Counted from the first letter of the stretch, positions 27,596 through 39,990 are shown. The stretch is DNA of 64,000 bases from Datnioides undecimradiatus (GCA_008933995.1 WARS01000011.1:17691516-17755515); one strand, 5' to 3'. Made by a program: numbers and translations. The notes: a model not told the origin generated them from the letters alone.

Positions 27596-30500
27596 GTTGA
27601 CGTGGAAACGATCACCGGAGAAATAAACGAGGATATCTGGAGGGTTTACGGCGAGAAAGCGGAGAGGACGCGAGCGGCTGGATGCCGTGCCTCATCCATC
27701 GCTTTAACTTCCTTGTTGACTGGAGGAGCGGAAGTGCGCCGCAGCTGCAGCGGATGTGTTTGGCCGCTGGGTGGCGCCAAAGCACCGCCTTAGTGTTTTT
27801 AATGCCGCTGCACAGCCAGCTGGGAAATAAATGAAGATTTATAGAAATATATATGTTGTAATGTAACATAGAATAATAAATATTGGCCAATAAACATTTA
27901 ATTTACTCGTTTAGTGGGAAAACTATTTGTTTTATTTGATTTTTTATTCATTACTCGCTAAAGTTTAGAACTACCAAAAAGTACAATAACATCGTAAACT
28001 TTACTGACATTTTAAAAATAGTTCTTAGGTTAATATTAATTTATGAATATTAATGTATTTTTCTTTTTTGTCTTCTTCGCTCATCACCACAGTCACAGAT
28101 TTAACTCAACCTTAGCTGTGAAAAAGTAAAAATACGTAACACATAAAGTAGAAGTCTTTCGCTAATTATCGGCGGTTTATCCATTTAATTTCATTATTGT
28201 CTCTCTCCCTGGTATAATTCAAGATGAGTTTGTGATTTGACTTAAACAAAATTCCCAATATGCATCATCACACTTTCTTAAGGAATGTATGATTTGCTAC
28301 AGATGTATTGATGGAAACAAATAAATCAGCATATTCACTAACATATACTGAATACATCTTGTGTAAGTCCATGACTTTTCACTTAACCGTACCTGTGTTA
28401 CTCATTTGTCTTTGTCATTTCTGTTTTGCAAACTCTAATTATGTTCCTTTTTATATGTTTGGGAATAGTCACATAGCTGTTTTCTCATTTCTGTACAATT
28501 CTCCTCCTGCTACATCCTCTCACCGTGCAGCTGCATCGCATTTACTGCGCAGGGATGATAAAAATACACCTGCAGATGTAGCTCAGATGTAGCTGCTGAA
28601 CACTGCTGCTGAACACTGCTGCTGCACTTTATTCTCTGCAGTATTTTAACAAAGAATGAAATGTTATGATTATTTGAAGTCCTCCTACACTCAAAACTTG
28701 TTTATTCTTGACCTTCACTGTGCAAAATGATGCAAGCATGTGCAGAGTTTGATACTGCAAGACACTTTATTTGCATATTCATGGACTCTAGAAGGAAACA
28801 ATATGTTTATAGGAGTTTTTTGGTACTTTGTCAGACTTATTGTGTTGTTGAGGGGGATCTTAAAATGATTTTCACCCCTCTGGTGTCGCGGCCACCCACA
28901 CTGCTTTTGGTCACCTCAGTGCATAAATAAAGAGCAGGCACCAACAGAAATTAAAATTCATTTTAATAAGTCAAGAAAAAAACAAACAAACAGCTTGAGA
29001 TCAAAAACAAAACAATGGTGGGTTCGAGGGGCCACTCGGTTCAGCTGAGTTGGGAGTCAGAGAGATGCAAACATGTTTCAGTTTCTTTCGTAAATGCCAG
29101 ATGGGTGGGGCTCAGTCAGTGACTGCCAGCACAATTTGACAATCAGCGAGCTTAAAAGAGACAACTCAGTATATTTCTCTGTGATGGATGACTTGGTGGA
29201 TGCTCATGCGCAGCCAGACTGGATTCAGTCCAATCCATTTAGCATGTCGAGTTCCTCAACGACTGTAAAAAGCAAAGGACAGAACAAACATGGTCCACAT
29301 TAAGTGCTCCGGGAAATATCCTCCCGATAGTTTCATTGTTCCATTTTCACTTCCTGGTTGATCTCCGGTCAGTCCAATCAGAGATGTCAGTTTTTCGGGA
29401 CAGTTACCATGCAGCAGAAAGAAAAAATAAGAGACAGAGAGAGAGAGAGAGAGTTCAATCATGGGCTGCTGGAAACACGTCCCCTCACATGGTTCAGTCT
29501 GAAACAGGAAGCTGATGAGCTGACTGTGCTGCTGCGAGTTTCAAGGTCCAACTGGCTCACAGTCGTCCTGCTCTGTCCTGCAGAGAGAGAGAGAGTGAGG
29601 GAGGAAAATAGAGAACAGCTCCAGGTCGCTCTGTGTGGTTTCAGAGGTTCAATAAAAACATATGATCAGCTTTATGTGTCCACTAATTGCGGTGAGTTAG
29701 ACAGAAAAGTTATTTGTCTTATAATAAACTGTGGCGAGCTTTATGAAGAAGTGCTGGTGTGGTTTTCTACAGAGGCACTTTCAATAGAAAATGACATTTT
29801 TCTCCTTTGGAAAAACACACAAAATTCAATTGGTATTGTATTTCATAGACCTATAAATTGTAACTTTAATGGTAACCCAAGACCAACTGTGTGTGAAAGT
29901 AAGATGCACTTTATGACAGTGTATTGGAAAATCTCTGTTTAGCCTCAGACATCCAGTTTGAACACGCTAACTTTGGCATAATTATGACCACTGAGCGCCT
30001 TTTAAATATAATAAACTGCTGCCATCAGTAGATGTTTGTATTTACTATTTAAAAATTTCTTGTTTGCTGGTTGAACGAAAGACGACCTTATTAATAAAGT
30101 TACTATCCCAAATGAAAAGTCAACACGGTGGAGGCTTATCTTGCCCCAGGAAACCTTAAATGGTGCAAACGCTGGGTGCAAGAATAAATATAACACAACA
30201 CAACGATTTGATTCTGTTATCTCTGATGCCAACAAACACAAAGTCAGAGCAACACAGTTAGTTAAAGGCTATCTGTTAATACCAGATACCTGCAGAGTCC
30301 AGTGCAGGGAAACAAAACTGAAGTTTGGGTTTAATGTAAGTGTGTTTAACCTGTTTAATCCCCTTTAAGTATGTCGCTGTACTCCGTAAATGACTGCACA
30401 ATCCCTCTTTATTCAGCTGGTTGACCTTCCTACAATGCTGCATAGCTGCACGGCAGCACCAGTGGTCATTTTGGGAACATAACCAACACACGTTCCTCAA

Positions 30501-31981
30501 TAATAATATGTTTTTGAGGGATTTAACGAATGTTCTTTGCTGCCGTTCTGCACCCCCGGTGGTTTGGTACCATACTGTAACAGTGAAATACATCATTCCT
30601 GCATATGTTCTGCAGAATATCAGTGTTGTTTGCATAATAGTTCCTAAACTAGATCACCTGATTGCTCACAGTAGCCTTGTTATTTGCTTTCACTGTTCCT
30701 GCATTTAAGTATTTTATTGGTACCCGATTAAAAACAGTGAAACTACACCATAAATCATGGGCCCGTACTCTTAATCCTGCTCGTCGTTCATCTGCAAATG
30801 AGGAAATTAACATTTAATTCGTGTATTTCTGTCCCATCTTTTTAAGGCAGGCGGACGTTGTTCTGTATTTTTCTCGTGGTCAACACCTCACAGGAAAAGA
30901 GCTTTACCCTTTGAGTACATTTCCCTGTTTTCACTTCAGCATTTTCAGTTGGAGATTAATGAGCTTGAAAGCAGCTAATTCCCACACGTTGTATAACTCA
31001 GCGGGGGGTGATTGTGTGAAAAAGAAGTAATTTCTCCCACTTATCATCACTGATGCTGCACTCAAACCTCACACAATATCATTGATTTGATTTTAATTAT
31101 GATTACTTTCTGTAATTGTGATCCACATGTAGCCCACTGGCATGAAGCCCATTTCAGATTAATTATAATATATTATTCAAGACGGGCAGGAACTGAGAAA
31201 ATGTATAAAAAGCAGTGGTCACAATTAGGGGTCTTTGACAAAGGTTTAAATACATCTACCAAAAAATTCCAACATCAGCAAAGTTATTTGGGTCTCGAGT
31301 GAAAAGTAAGACAGAGTTAGAGCATGTGGAAGCCAAAAAAACATCGCTGTAGCCATTTTATCAAAATTACAGTGCTGGAGCCACATTTTTGCAGTAGACT
31401 CCCATTTCGATCACTCCAAACAAAATATACAGCAAACGGCACACATGTGACCGCACGTGCATTAGATATTCCCCATGTCTCACCCCAGTCAACAATAAAA
31501 TTGACTAAAACCTCCAGAGTGGGTCAAGCCCTGAACTGCATGAAGAATTTAATGTAGAAACAGGAAAACAATCTCTCAAAGTCTAAAGATGTCTCAACAT
31601 GAACTCTGGAAGACCTTAAACTCACCGAAATTAAAACTCTCCACGTCCAGAGTTCATCAAATGTCCGGTGCCGTGTTGCGTGTTTTATGAACTGTAGTTG
31701 TAGAGTTAGTTTCATAATGATAGGTTGGGCTGCTGGTGGCTTCAGGGTATGTTCCTGAACCCAGGAAGACCCTAAAACCCGCATAATTGTGGATTTTGTG
31801 GTATTTGCTGCACTTGCTTTCAAATTTCTCCCATCTGCCCCGAGAGCTGACCGCTGCTCACGCCCATCAAGAGGCTCGCTAAAGGAAGAGATCAGCTCCC
31901 ACTGGATCTGCTGTCTGAAGCCTTCGAAAACACACTTTAACCTGCAGGAAGCTTAGCTCTGAATGAAAATGACAGGTCATT
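27596..31981. other. ric3-lmo1 intergenic region
   Basis: The first 200 bp hold the GC-rich ric3 promoter area, which has no clear TATA box. The rest is AT-rich and has no recognisable gene. A 194-codon open frame on the plus strand (29358-29942), containing a GAGA-rich stretch (about 29430-29452) and an AGAGAG repeat near 29582-29594, is the longest unexplained frame, but it shows no domain I recognise and no supporting splice structure. Human TUB, which lies between RIC3 and LMO1 in mammals, was not found. Confidence 0.6.
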
Positions 31982-32301
31982 TTTATTAAAAATCAGCCTG
32001 TGGTGGTTTGTAACATTGTTCTTTGTCTGCTTTTTGCTCTGTTTTTGGTCTCCACCTTCGTCTGAATGCTCCACTATGTTCACAAGTGAGTCGGTAACTT
32101 TGCTGCTCAGCTGTATGTCACGCAAAGGATTTGGTTTAGTGCTGGTCTGTATCTGGAAATCTTGAAATGGGGTTTGTGCAATCGGAGATGCACAGTATAT
32201 ATATCCTAAAAAGCGCCATAGAGCTGCAGGACAGGTTCTTAATCCTGTCTTCCCTTTCACATCATCCCCAAGAAGGTGAGTCAGTCGACATTTGTCACAG
32301 A

Positions 32302-32520
32302 GGACCTGATCTGTGGCGTGATGGTGCCTGGGTGCTCTACCATGGCAACACGTCTGCACACACCACTGTGAGAATGCACAAGTTTTATGGCCGCACTGCT
32401 TCCCACGCGCCCCGCTGGTCTGATTTCACTTTCAGGCAAACAGTGGAGAATGTTAAGCGCGACTTGCAGATGGTGCTTAATGCGTTTACAGAGTCGGACC
32501 TCCATGGAGCCTTCTGGGCA
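32302..32520 (+). mobile_element. Decayed mariner-type transposase fragment
   Basis: One frame encodes GPDLWRDGAWVLYHGNTSAH followed by TTVRMHKF, and about 80 residues into the fragment VLNAFTESDL and GAFWAG. This resembles the central and C-terminal part of mariner transposases (typically RPDLW..WVLHHDNAPAHTA, then a late LTE.DFQ.CF region). The catalytic Asp of the HHDN motif is Gly here, and the stretch that should carry the third catalytic Asp is deleted. The fragment is therefore non-functional. No inverted termini were identified. It lies just past the lmo1 stop codon, antisense to lmo1. Confidence 0.65.
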
Positions 32521-32703
32521 GGATCGCTGCACAAGGTGACTACCTCAAAGGGGACGGTGACACTTCTGCTGTCAGCCTGCGTTTAATTTGCATAAGACAC
32601 CTGATGTGATACACAACATGGATTGCGTCATCAGACGCTGATCCATTTTCGTAATCTGCCCTGAGCGGATGCATAAACAGTAAATGTCGCATACTGCAGA
32701 CGG

Positions 32704-32709
32704 TTTATT
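32704..32709 (-). terminator. Candidate lmo1 poly(A) signal (proximal)
   Basis: AATAAA on the minus strand about 210 bp after the lmo1 stop codon. A second AATAAA lies at 31982-31987. Use of the distal one would place the mariner fragment inside the lmo1 3' untranslated region. Confidence 0.4.
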
Positions 32710-32917
32710 AGGATGATATGCTGCAACATATCTTGGGATTCTCTCGCTAATGTCAGCAGCCTTTGGTTTGAAGTCTCATGTCTACATATGGTCATATTTG
32801 GGGGATGAGCTCGTGAGCTCACTTGTATACCTTCCAGATATCTCAGCGCATGGTTTGGTTCAAACTGTCAGAGCAGCTGTCTGGGTCTGTAATTCATCGT
32901 CATCGCAATATTACCTC

Positions 32918-35900
32918 TTATTGAGGCTGCCTCTCCGCGCTGCCATTAAGATGGCCTCCTTCGTAGTCCAGCTGGCACAGGATCATGTTGTTCTTGAGGA
33001 AAAACTTGTCTCCCACGCAAAATCTGCAGAGAGAAGTAAAAATATGGAACTGGGTCCTGGTTCTTGCTTGAGCTGAAGTGAATCATGAGATCCCAGGGGA
33101 GCATTTCAGGCATATTTTCAGCATACATCCACTGCTATGATAATCAGAAAATTAATCTTGCATGATTGCTGGCTGATTAACTATCCAAGTGATATACAAA
33201 GTCTTTAACCCCTCGAGGTTTCAAACTGCGCAGTAAATTTCATCACGTTCTGATTACAATGCGTTGGTAATATGCTCATGACCAGTGAGCTCACTGGTAC
33301 ACCTCCCAGATAAGTCGGCTGAATTTGATCTCCCTGGCTAATTGCTCCCCTAATCTTACCTCTGGCGGCAGAGCTGACAGGCGAAGCAGTCTAAATGGTA
33401 GACGTTGTCTCTGGCTCTCATCACCATCTCAAAGGCCGGGATCAGCTTACTGCAGGCTGCACAGTTCCCCGTCACCCCAAAGAGCCTGCAGAGGGAAAGA
33501 GGGCAACAAGCAGACCTGTAGTATGGACGCACTTAGATACATTTCAGCCAAGAGCTGACAAGGAAAGAAACAGAACGAGACTAAAAAGTAATTCGGCAGG
33601 ACCCCGCGTTTGAGTCAGGCGTCGCAGATGTTTGCTGGCTTATTGCTGCTCCTTACACCCTGCTGTATGGATCATTATGATAAGCAGCCAAGTGGAAACA
33701 AACATTCACATCAGACTCCTAGTTTCATTTCAGAGAAAGAGATATGACAAATTGAAAAACAACAACGGAGATAACGGCAGAAGTGAGAGCCAGAGTAACT
33801 ACAGAGCTACTGGAGTGGAATACAAGAGGAATCTGGTGTTAACAGCCGATACAATTGCGCTAATGTTCGCAAATTAACAATACGACAGCCATGCTAACTA
33901 GGCTCGCAACGAAAACATCATATTTGTAATGTTGTGTGACGTTTACAATGTTCGCCATCAGGAATTTGGTCCTGAACCAAAGTACTGAACGTGTTGGCTT
34001 TGCACTTGAGGAAAGGTTGATCCTGACGGGAACATGAAATCAAACTTTATGGCAATCCTCAAATCAGAGAATAAAGAGGATCAATGGAGTCATCCTCTGG
34101 GGACTATGACTGTCTTTTCATTGAGGTAATTCAGTCTGGAACATCTGACAGGTGGACATTGCCGTGCAAAGGAACAAGCTATATAGCCTAGACAGTTTAT
34201 TGGCATCACCAGGTACCAGAGCGAAATCAGGAAGCAGTAGGGACTAAATGGATTCTATGCAGTAGCTCACAATACATGCCTTGAGGACAGACTTTGAGTA
34301 TGCTAGCAAGTTTTTAATGATTAGCTCCGAAAGCCGTGGATCTCCCGAGTGTCCACTTCCCCATCAACCTCTTGAACCGTTTCCCAAATGTCCCCCAACT
34401 TTCCCTCTCAACAGACGATTGTTTTGTCTTTCTGAATTCAAATCAGCAGCAGAGAAGTGCAAAACCAGCTAAACCGGTTATTTGAGGTCCCCCTTCAATA
34501 GAAACTATTTCCTCACATACATTTTCCATTCAGTCCAACATTAATCGTTAATCGGGAACTACGTTTTAGTGTTTTTCTTAACAGTTTGCATGCAAAGTGC
34601 TCCCTATTCATTCCTTGTTGTGAAGCTATGTTCATTTGAAGCTCAGGTTTCGTTGGTGTATATGCTGCAGTTATCGATTTAGCGAAGCAGTTAGCCATCC
34701 TGGAATAATTTGAGAACCTGCCTATTTTTGCCTGCCTACTTTTTTTGTTTTTATCTGTTCGAAGCAAAGCTCTGTTGCCACTGCGGGAGACTTTCAATCC
34801 TTCACCTGTTGTGAACTATGAGATTTCCTCACACAAGTGAAGTGAGAGTCAAATGTAAAAGCTTTCATAAGCTTGCATACAACGTGGATCGCTGTTGCAT
34901 TATATCAGCTGCTGATAGGAAGCAGCAAAACGGAGATTCGCTGATAGAAAAATGTCAAAATTTATATGAAAATGTCACTTTGGGAACCAGATGGGTGTTT
35001 TTTTTTGGGCTTCGCAGGACATTAAAATGACTTTCAAACTGGAGAACTTGAGAGTTGATTTATTACACTCCTCTGAAACTAACAATTCATCTGACAACAT
35101 TTGAACTATGTCCTCAAACTACCTGAGAACAAACCCCGTGTTGTTTTCAAATACTCAGTGTGACTCAGTGCTGACCAGCTGCAGATTGCTTCACCTCTCA
35201 TTCACCTCTAAAAGAACGAACAAACGGCTCCCTAAGAGCCTGACACACATGAAGATAAGTGGCCGCTGCTGATTTCCATATTCCATTAGAGGCCAAATAG
35301 AAAAGGAGGTTTGGGAGGAACCGTTATGAAAAACAGCGTTCGCAGAAGGAGGCAGGAAAGCGCGGAGCATGTGTATCCCAGAGCTTCGGACGACAATGAA
35401 AAACGTCATCAAACGAGTGACCAACGCTGGAACAAAAGAGAGTCCTAATTAACTGAACGTTCTGATCTAACGAGCCTGAGTCCTGAGCAGGCACCTGGTG
35501 GGTTTTTTCATTCTCCTTAACGAGGCTACGAAGCTCAATGCTAATTCTCTACTAATGGTCCAATTAAAAGAAATCACATGGTTTTAATCCTGCTCTTCAA
35601 AGGCTTTTGGTCTGCACCCTCGCAATGATGAGGAAAACAGGAGGCAATCTAGCCAATTTAACTGTCAAAAGGGGTTTTGGTCTCTTAAGTGCAGCGCAGC
35701 TAATGAGAGACTTAGCTCCAACCAAATCCAGCTGGATTGTACATGAGACTAACACATGAGTTCAGCAATGTGGCTGAGATATCAGGAGTTCTCCTGCTGA
35801 CCTGACACCAGACGTCGTTATTTCAGGCAAGAAAATGAGGGGGAGTATAACTCTCAGAAGAGCTGTTTGAGCCAGGTTTGGGTTTGTGTATAAGTGGTGT

Positions 35901-38362
35901 CATCAAGATTCATGGTCAAAGGACCGCAAAGGTGGAAACCTGTTCAAATCTATAGTATAGTTAAAACAGACTTTAAATAAATAAAATTAATTGTGCAGTG
36001 ATTCACTGAGTCTAGGGGTCAGGTGATGGATAACCTCACTCCAAAGGATTTCATAATGGAGCAGCTCGTGCAATCTGAAAGCATTTATCTTTATCTGAAG
36101 GGTTTATAAAGAGTGTTTGAAGTGTTTCAGCGAGTTAAGTGTTAGAAACATGGCCGATACCGCTGGTAAAAGCACAGCAGACATGTGAGTATGGTGTTTC
36201 CATGGCTAGGTATAACGTGGCTTAAAGCAATAGAAAGTAAAGAAAGCAATGTCACCAAATGTGCAGCTGGAGCAAGGAGATACTTAGCTTAGCTTAGCTT
36301 AGCTTTGTAGAAAAAAAAAAGAATGGAAATGGGAAAACAGCTGGACTACACCAAGCTCAGCACCTCTAATGCTCACTAATTAACACGTTACATGTTATTT
36401 AACCCTAGGCTAGCTGTTCTCCTCTGTTTCCAGTCTTTATGCTAAGCTAAGCTAGCCTGCTTCTGGCAGCGGCTTCATATCCACCATACAGAAATAAGAG
36501 TGGTGTTAATCTTCTCATCGAATCCTCAGAATGATAATGCAAATGATAATGTTGGGTTATTCCTTAATATCATAATGCTATAGTATTTTTCCACACTGGT
36601 GCAGTATCCGATCCTCATGTCTGTTCCTTGAGTTGCTCTATTCTCTTGTAGGTTTCCATTTTCACTGACAAAATACAAAAATAGGCATGAAAGTACATTA
36701 AAAATGTTTAATGGTCAGAGAAAGCCAGGCAGTCATAAACCGCATGCTTCACGTTTTCTGGCCTGAACAGAGACCGAAACATACTAAAAGGTCAACAATC
36801 TACTTATTCTGTTACTGGATATTACAAATGGTTACGTTTCAGTCCAAACTACACAAGATTAAGACTTTAACCATCAGCGCGGCGGCCCCATGCAATGAGT
36901 CAATACATGCACGAGCAACACACGCGACCATGCTTGGACTTGACTTATTCATTAAGGTGTTTTGTCGTATCTTTAAGTAACTTGACACGCCGTCCGTGAG
37001 CTTTTGCAAAGTTTGGCGCAAAAGCAGCTGCGAACAGTCTTTGTGATTTGGGGAAATTTGGCCGCCTGCCCTGCGTCGTTTCTGACTGAAAGCTTTAATA
37101 AATTAGCCTAAGGGATTGTCAACACTTTCGTCTGGGTTCACACAGGACGGTTTACAGAGTCGCGGTAATCTACGTTTGGAAGGCTAACTGAAAGCTGTTG
37201 TTTTGCGCTGGAATGGTGCATGCATGATTGTGTTTGTGAGCATCTTGATCGAAAACCGAGACTGATCCCTCTGTTGCATGATCAGACTGTTCCCTTGATT
37301 CCTGCGTGGATCTAGAGTCAGCCAGCCCTTTTAACCTGACACAGCCTGTACCTTAACATTTACACAATATACTGCAAACGCTGCACTTGACCCCTGTGAT
37401 GGGAGCAGCAGTGGTCGCAGTGACGGCAATGCAACCTTCATTTTCTTTTCCATCATTCACTCCAGATACACCAGTAGAAGGGTCAGGGTTACCTCAGGTA
37501 GTCCCTGCGGCAGAGGATGAGGTTGGCCCGGGTGTAGAGGGTTGAGCCCACCCTGCCCAGGCGGCAGTCACAGCAGGCACACTTCAGGCAGTCCTCGTGC
37601 CAGTACCTGTCCAGCGCCTGCAGCATGAAGCGGTCCCGGATCTTCCCGTTGCAGCCGGCGCAGCCCCTCGGCTTCTCTCTGGACTGGAGGGACACGAGAG
37701 ACACACCTGGCGGGAAACAACAGGTAGACAAAAGACACAGGCACAGAGACAGATGGGGTTAAACGTCTCTCGGGGACGTGTGGAAAGCAAAGACATCTGT
37801 CACAATAAACAAATGAAGTATAAGAATACTGAAATAATCCAAGATATCACTAAGAGACATACCACACTAATAGCTTTATAGTGATATCACAGGAGATACA
37901 ATGCTATGAAGACACATTTGATTATTTTAAATTATCTGTTGAATTGCACCACTGTAAATAATCGTCATATCTAATTAATAATAATCATTCAGGTCACGTG
38001 CAATGCAAAATACGCAAATTAAGAGTAACTGTATGAATATTATGATGGGGAAAATGTCACTATTAAGTCATTTTTAGGTGCATATATTAATTATATGGAT
38101 ACATCAGCAGCTTTTTTGTAAATGAGTAGTCGTAGCAACGAGTCAACCTGATCAGAAATCTCGATAAAAGTGTTTAAGAGACTAAGTTTCGCATGAAAAT
38201 TGACTGAACTCCTGTTTTCTGAAGTCATTATAAATCAAATCCAACACAGCCTTCAGATGCCTTTTCCATTGTCCCGTTTTCTATCAGTAAACACGCTGTG
38301 ATGTTCAAAACAGAAATGTATCCGAGTCCCCTGTACTCACTCTCCTCCTTGTCCAGCACCAT
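32918..38362 (-). CDS. lmo1: LIM domain only protein 1
   Basis: Four coding exons on the minus strand: 38341-38362, 37493-37706, 33360-33485, 32918-33023. They give 155 aa (human LMO1 is 156). The short first exon encodes MVLDKEE and ends A|GTGAGT. LIM1 has ligands C23, C26, H44, C47, C50, C53, C73, D76; LIM2 has C87, C90, H109, C112, C115, C118, C137, D140. All sixteen are present. The MVLDKEE start and the end LNGSAERQPQ resemble LMO1 (MVLDKED, LNGTFESQVQ) rather than LMO3. LMO1 is a nuclear adaptor that binds LDB1 and bHLH/GATA partners through its two LIM domains; it has no DNA-binding activity of its own. Compared with remembered human LMO1 there are about ten changes inside the LIM domains (for example E to R at 59, N to R at 119), more than expected for this family, so this may be a diverged teleost duplicate. 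Intron 2 is about 4 kb. Confidence 0.93.
35450..35760. promoter_or_regulatory. Candidate conserved non-coding element in lmo1 intron 2
   Basis: A block of non-repetitive, mixed-composition sequence with several homeodomain-type cores (TAATTAACTG, GCTAATTCTC, CCAATTAAAAG, GCTAATGAGAG) and an E-box CACCTG. It has the look of a developmental enhancer. This is a judgement from composition and motif density only. Confidence 0.25.
36275..36545. mobile_element. Foldback-type dispersed repeat in lmo1 intron 2
   Basis: Begins with four AGCTT-type units (36284-36305) and GAATGGAAATGGGAAAACAG. It contains CAGCACCTCTAATGCTCACT and AATTAACACGTTA, and its right half reads CTGTTTCCAGTCTTTATGCT then AAGCTAAGCTAGC. 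The two outer parts are imperfect reverse complements of about 50 nt. The landmarks match a repeat I know as abundant in teleost genomes. No coding capacity. Confidence 0.6.
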
Positions 38363-38890
38363 CCTTCCAGAAAACAAACAGCCGTCCAAGAGCAGGACAA
38401 ACGCGGCCGCTTCTGCTCCTCCTGCGCCCGAGATAACACCCCCGAGGAGCAATAATGCACACCGAGGGCTCTGGCACTGTGTATAATTTGCAGTATCAGC
38501 CGAGAGTCTCGCAAACTTCAGCTCCGCTCCTCATAACCCCGAACAGAGCCGAGGGGAACAGCCATAGAGTCGCTTTCCGTGTCTCGCGCGCGGGGGAAAA
38601 GAGCCCGTGGATGGATGAAAACAGCGTCCCCGGGTATCACCTTGCCGGCAGGAGCGATGTCCTCAAATCAAGTGTGGCTGTGCCTTATCTTAGCTGATGT
38701 CAGTGCATAAGCATTTCTGCTCCTGCACAGGCTGCGGCTCTTCCCCTCCTTTCAGACGAGCTGCTCTGCACAGACTGAGCCTCCTCGCAGAGCTCCCTCT
38801 CTCTCTCTACCTCCCTCTCTCTCTCTCTCTCTTTCTCTGCAAAAAAAAAACTCCCACAGTCAAATGGTTTTTTTCAACGCTGCGTGCTAA

Positions 38891-38897
38891 TTATATA
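38891..38897 (-). promoter_or_regulatory. Possible lmo1 TATA box
   Basis: TATATAA on the minus strand, about 530 bp before the lmo1 start codon. A GC-rich, CpG-containing stretch (about 38390-38620) lies between them and could form the 5' untranslated region. LMO1 genes are known to use alternative promoters, so this may be only one of them. Confidence 0.3.
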
Positions 38898-39097
38898 AAG
38901 TCATTATGCTCAGATCTGATAGTAACCGCCCCCTCCCTCTCTGAATCAATTATTCAATAGACAGTCACACACCAGGACAGCCCGGGCCTGAGGTGTTTTA
39001 GAATGAGCTTATTCAACTCCAAGGACACCAATTATCTCCAGGGCGCCCTGTAGTCAAAGCAGTGGCTTTCCAGCACGGCAGATGCAGCGCCTTTTCA

Positions 39098-39163
39098 GCG
39101 CGCGCTCACACGCGCGTGCGCGTCGGTATGTACGCGTATGCGCTCGTGTACGTGCGTGTGACA
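39098..39163. repeat. Alternating CG/TG (purine-pyrimidine) tract
   Basis: About 65 bp of nearly continuous alternating pyrimidine-purine sequence rich in CGCG, GTGCG and TACG, upstream of lmo1. Such tracts can adopt Z-DNA; it may be a decayed CA repeat with unusual CpG content. Confidence 0.6.
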
Positions 39164-39479
39164 CATATTAAGTGCGTTCGTATCTCATTTGCGCACTTAT
39201 GTCTTTTTTTTTTATTCTCCCCGGTAACAAAAGCAGTAATAGCTCAGATGAGGGTAAGAATAGGCAAAAGAGTTATCCAGCAAATGTCAGTGAACTCTTA
39301 TCAGAGGTCTTTCAAGGAATATTAAAGGATATTTATTAGAAATATTGTAATAAAGATTAAAAAAACACGAATAATAAACAGACTATGGGTTTCATGCCTA
39401 GTTCTTCAATATTACAGGATTTCTTTCTGATTAAAAGACTATTTAGATGGTGTAAGAAGTGCTCTAAGAAGTAAAAACA

Positions 39480-39990
39480 GTAATACGACCCTGTTACACA
39501 TGAAAAACCTGGATTTAAAATGTTACTTCAGTAAAAGAGCTTAAGCATTACCATCATAATACACTTAAGTACTAAGAGTTAAAGCACTTTTTTGCAGAAT
39601 GGCACATTTTAGGAAAATACTGGTTATAATTAGTGAGACACATTAATAGTTTTAACAGTTTTTTAATTAAAACGTGCATCACTTTAATGTTGCAGCTGGT
39701 AAAGGTGGAGCTAATCTTAATTACTTTATATACAGCTGGGAAGCTTGTGAAGTTGTCCCTTGGGAGCAATAAAGTCTCAACTTAATCAGTGATGCAGCAT
39801 CAGCATTTATTTGTTGATTTCACTTTTGCCATTTGAATCTGAAAAGTAACTAGTAACTAAAGATGACGTTAATGTAGTGGAGTAAAAACAAAAAGCAATA
39901 TTTCCCTCTGAAATGTGAATACACCAGACGAGTACCTCAAAGTTGTACTTAACTGCAGTATTTGAGTGATGTTGAGACTTTTGAGTAGTT
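39480..39990 (+). mobile_element. Near full-length hAT-like miniature element copy
   Basis: Contains, in order, TGTTACTTCAGTAAAAGAGC, TTTGCAGAATGGCACATTTT, GCATCACTTTAATGTTGCAG, CTGGTAAAGGTGGAGCTAAT, TGTAGTGGAGTAAAAACAAA and GTACTTAACTGCAGTATTTG. This is the internal order of the same family as the termini-bearing copy at 52645-53073. The terminal inverted repeats are lost or too degraded to call. Confidence 0.6.

Noticed and set aside
29016-29036. GGTTCGAGGGG checked as a tRNA B-box
   Set aside because: Does not fit GGTTCRANNCC, and no paired acceptor stem or A-box was found upstream.
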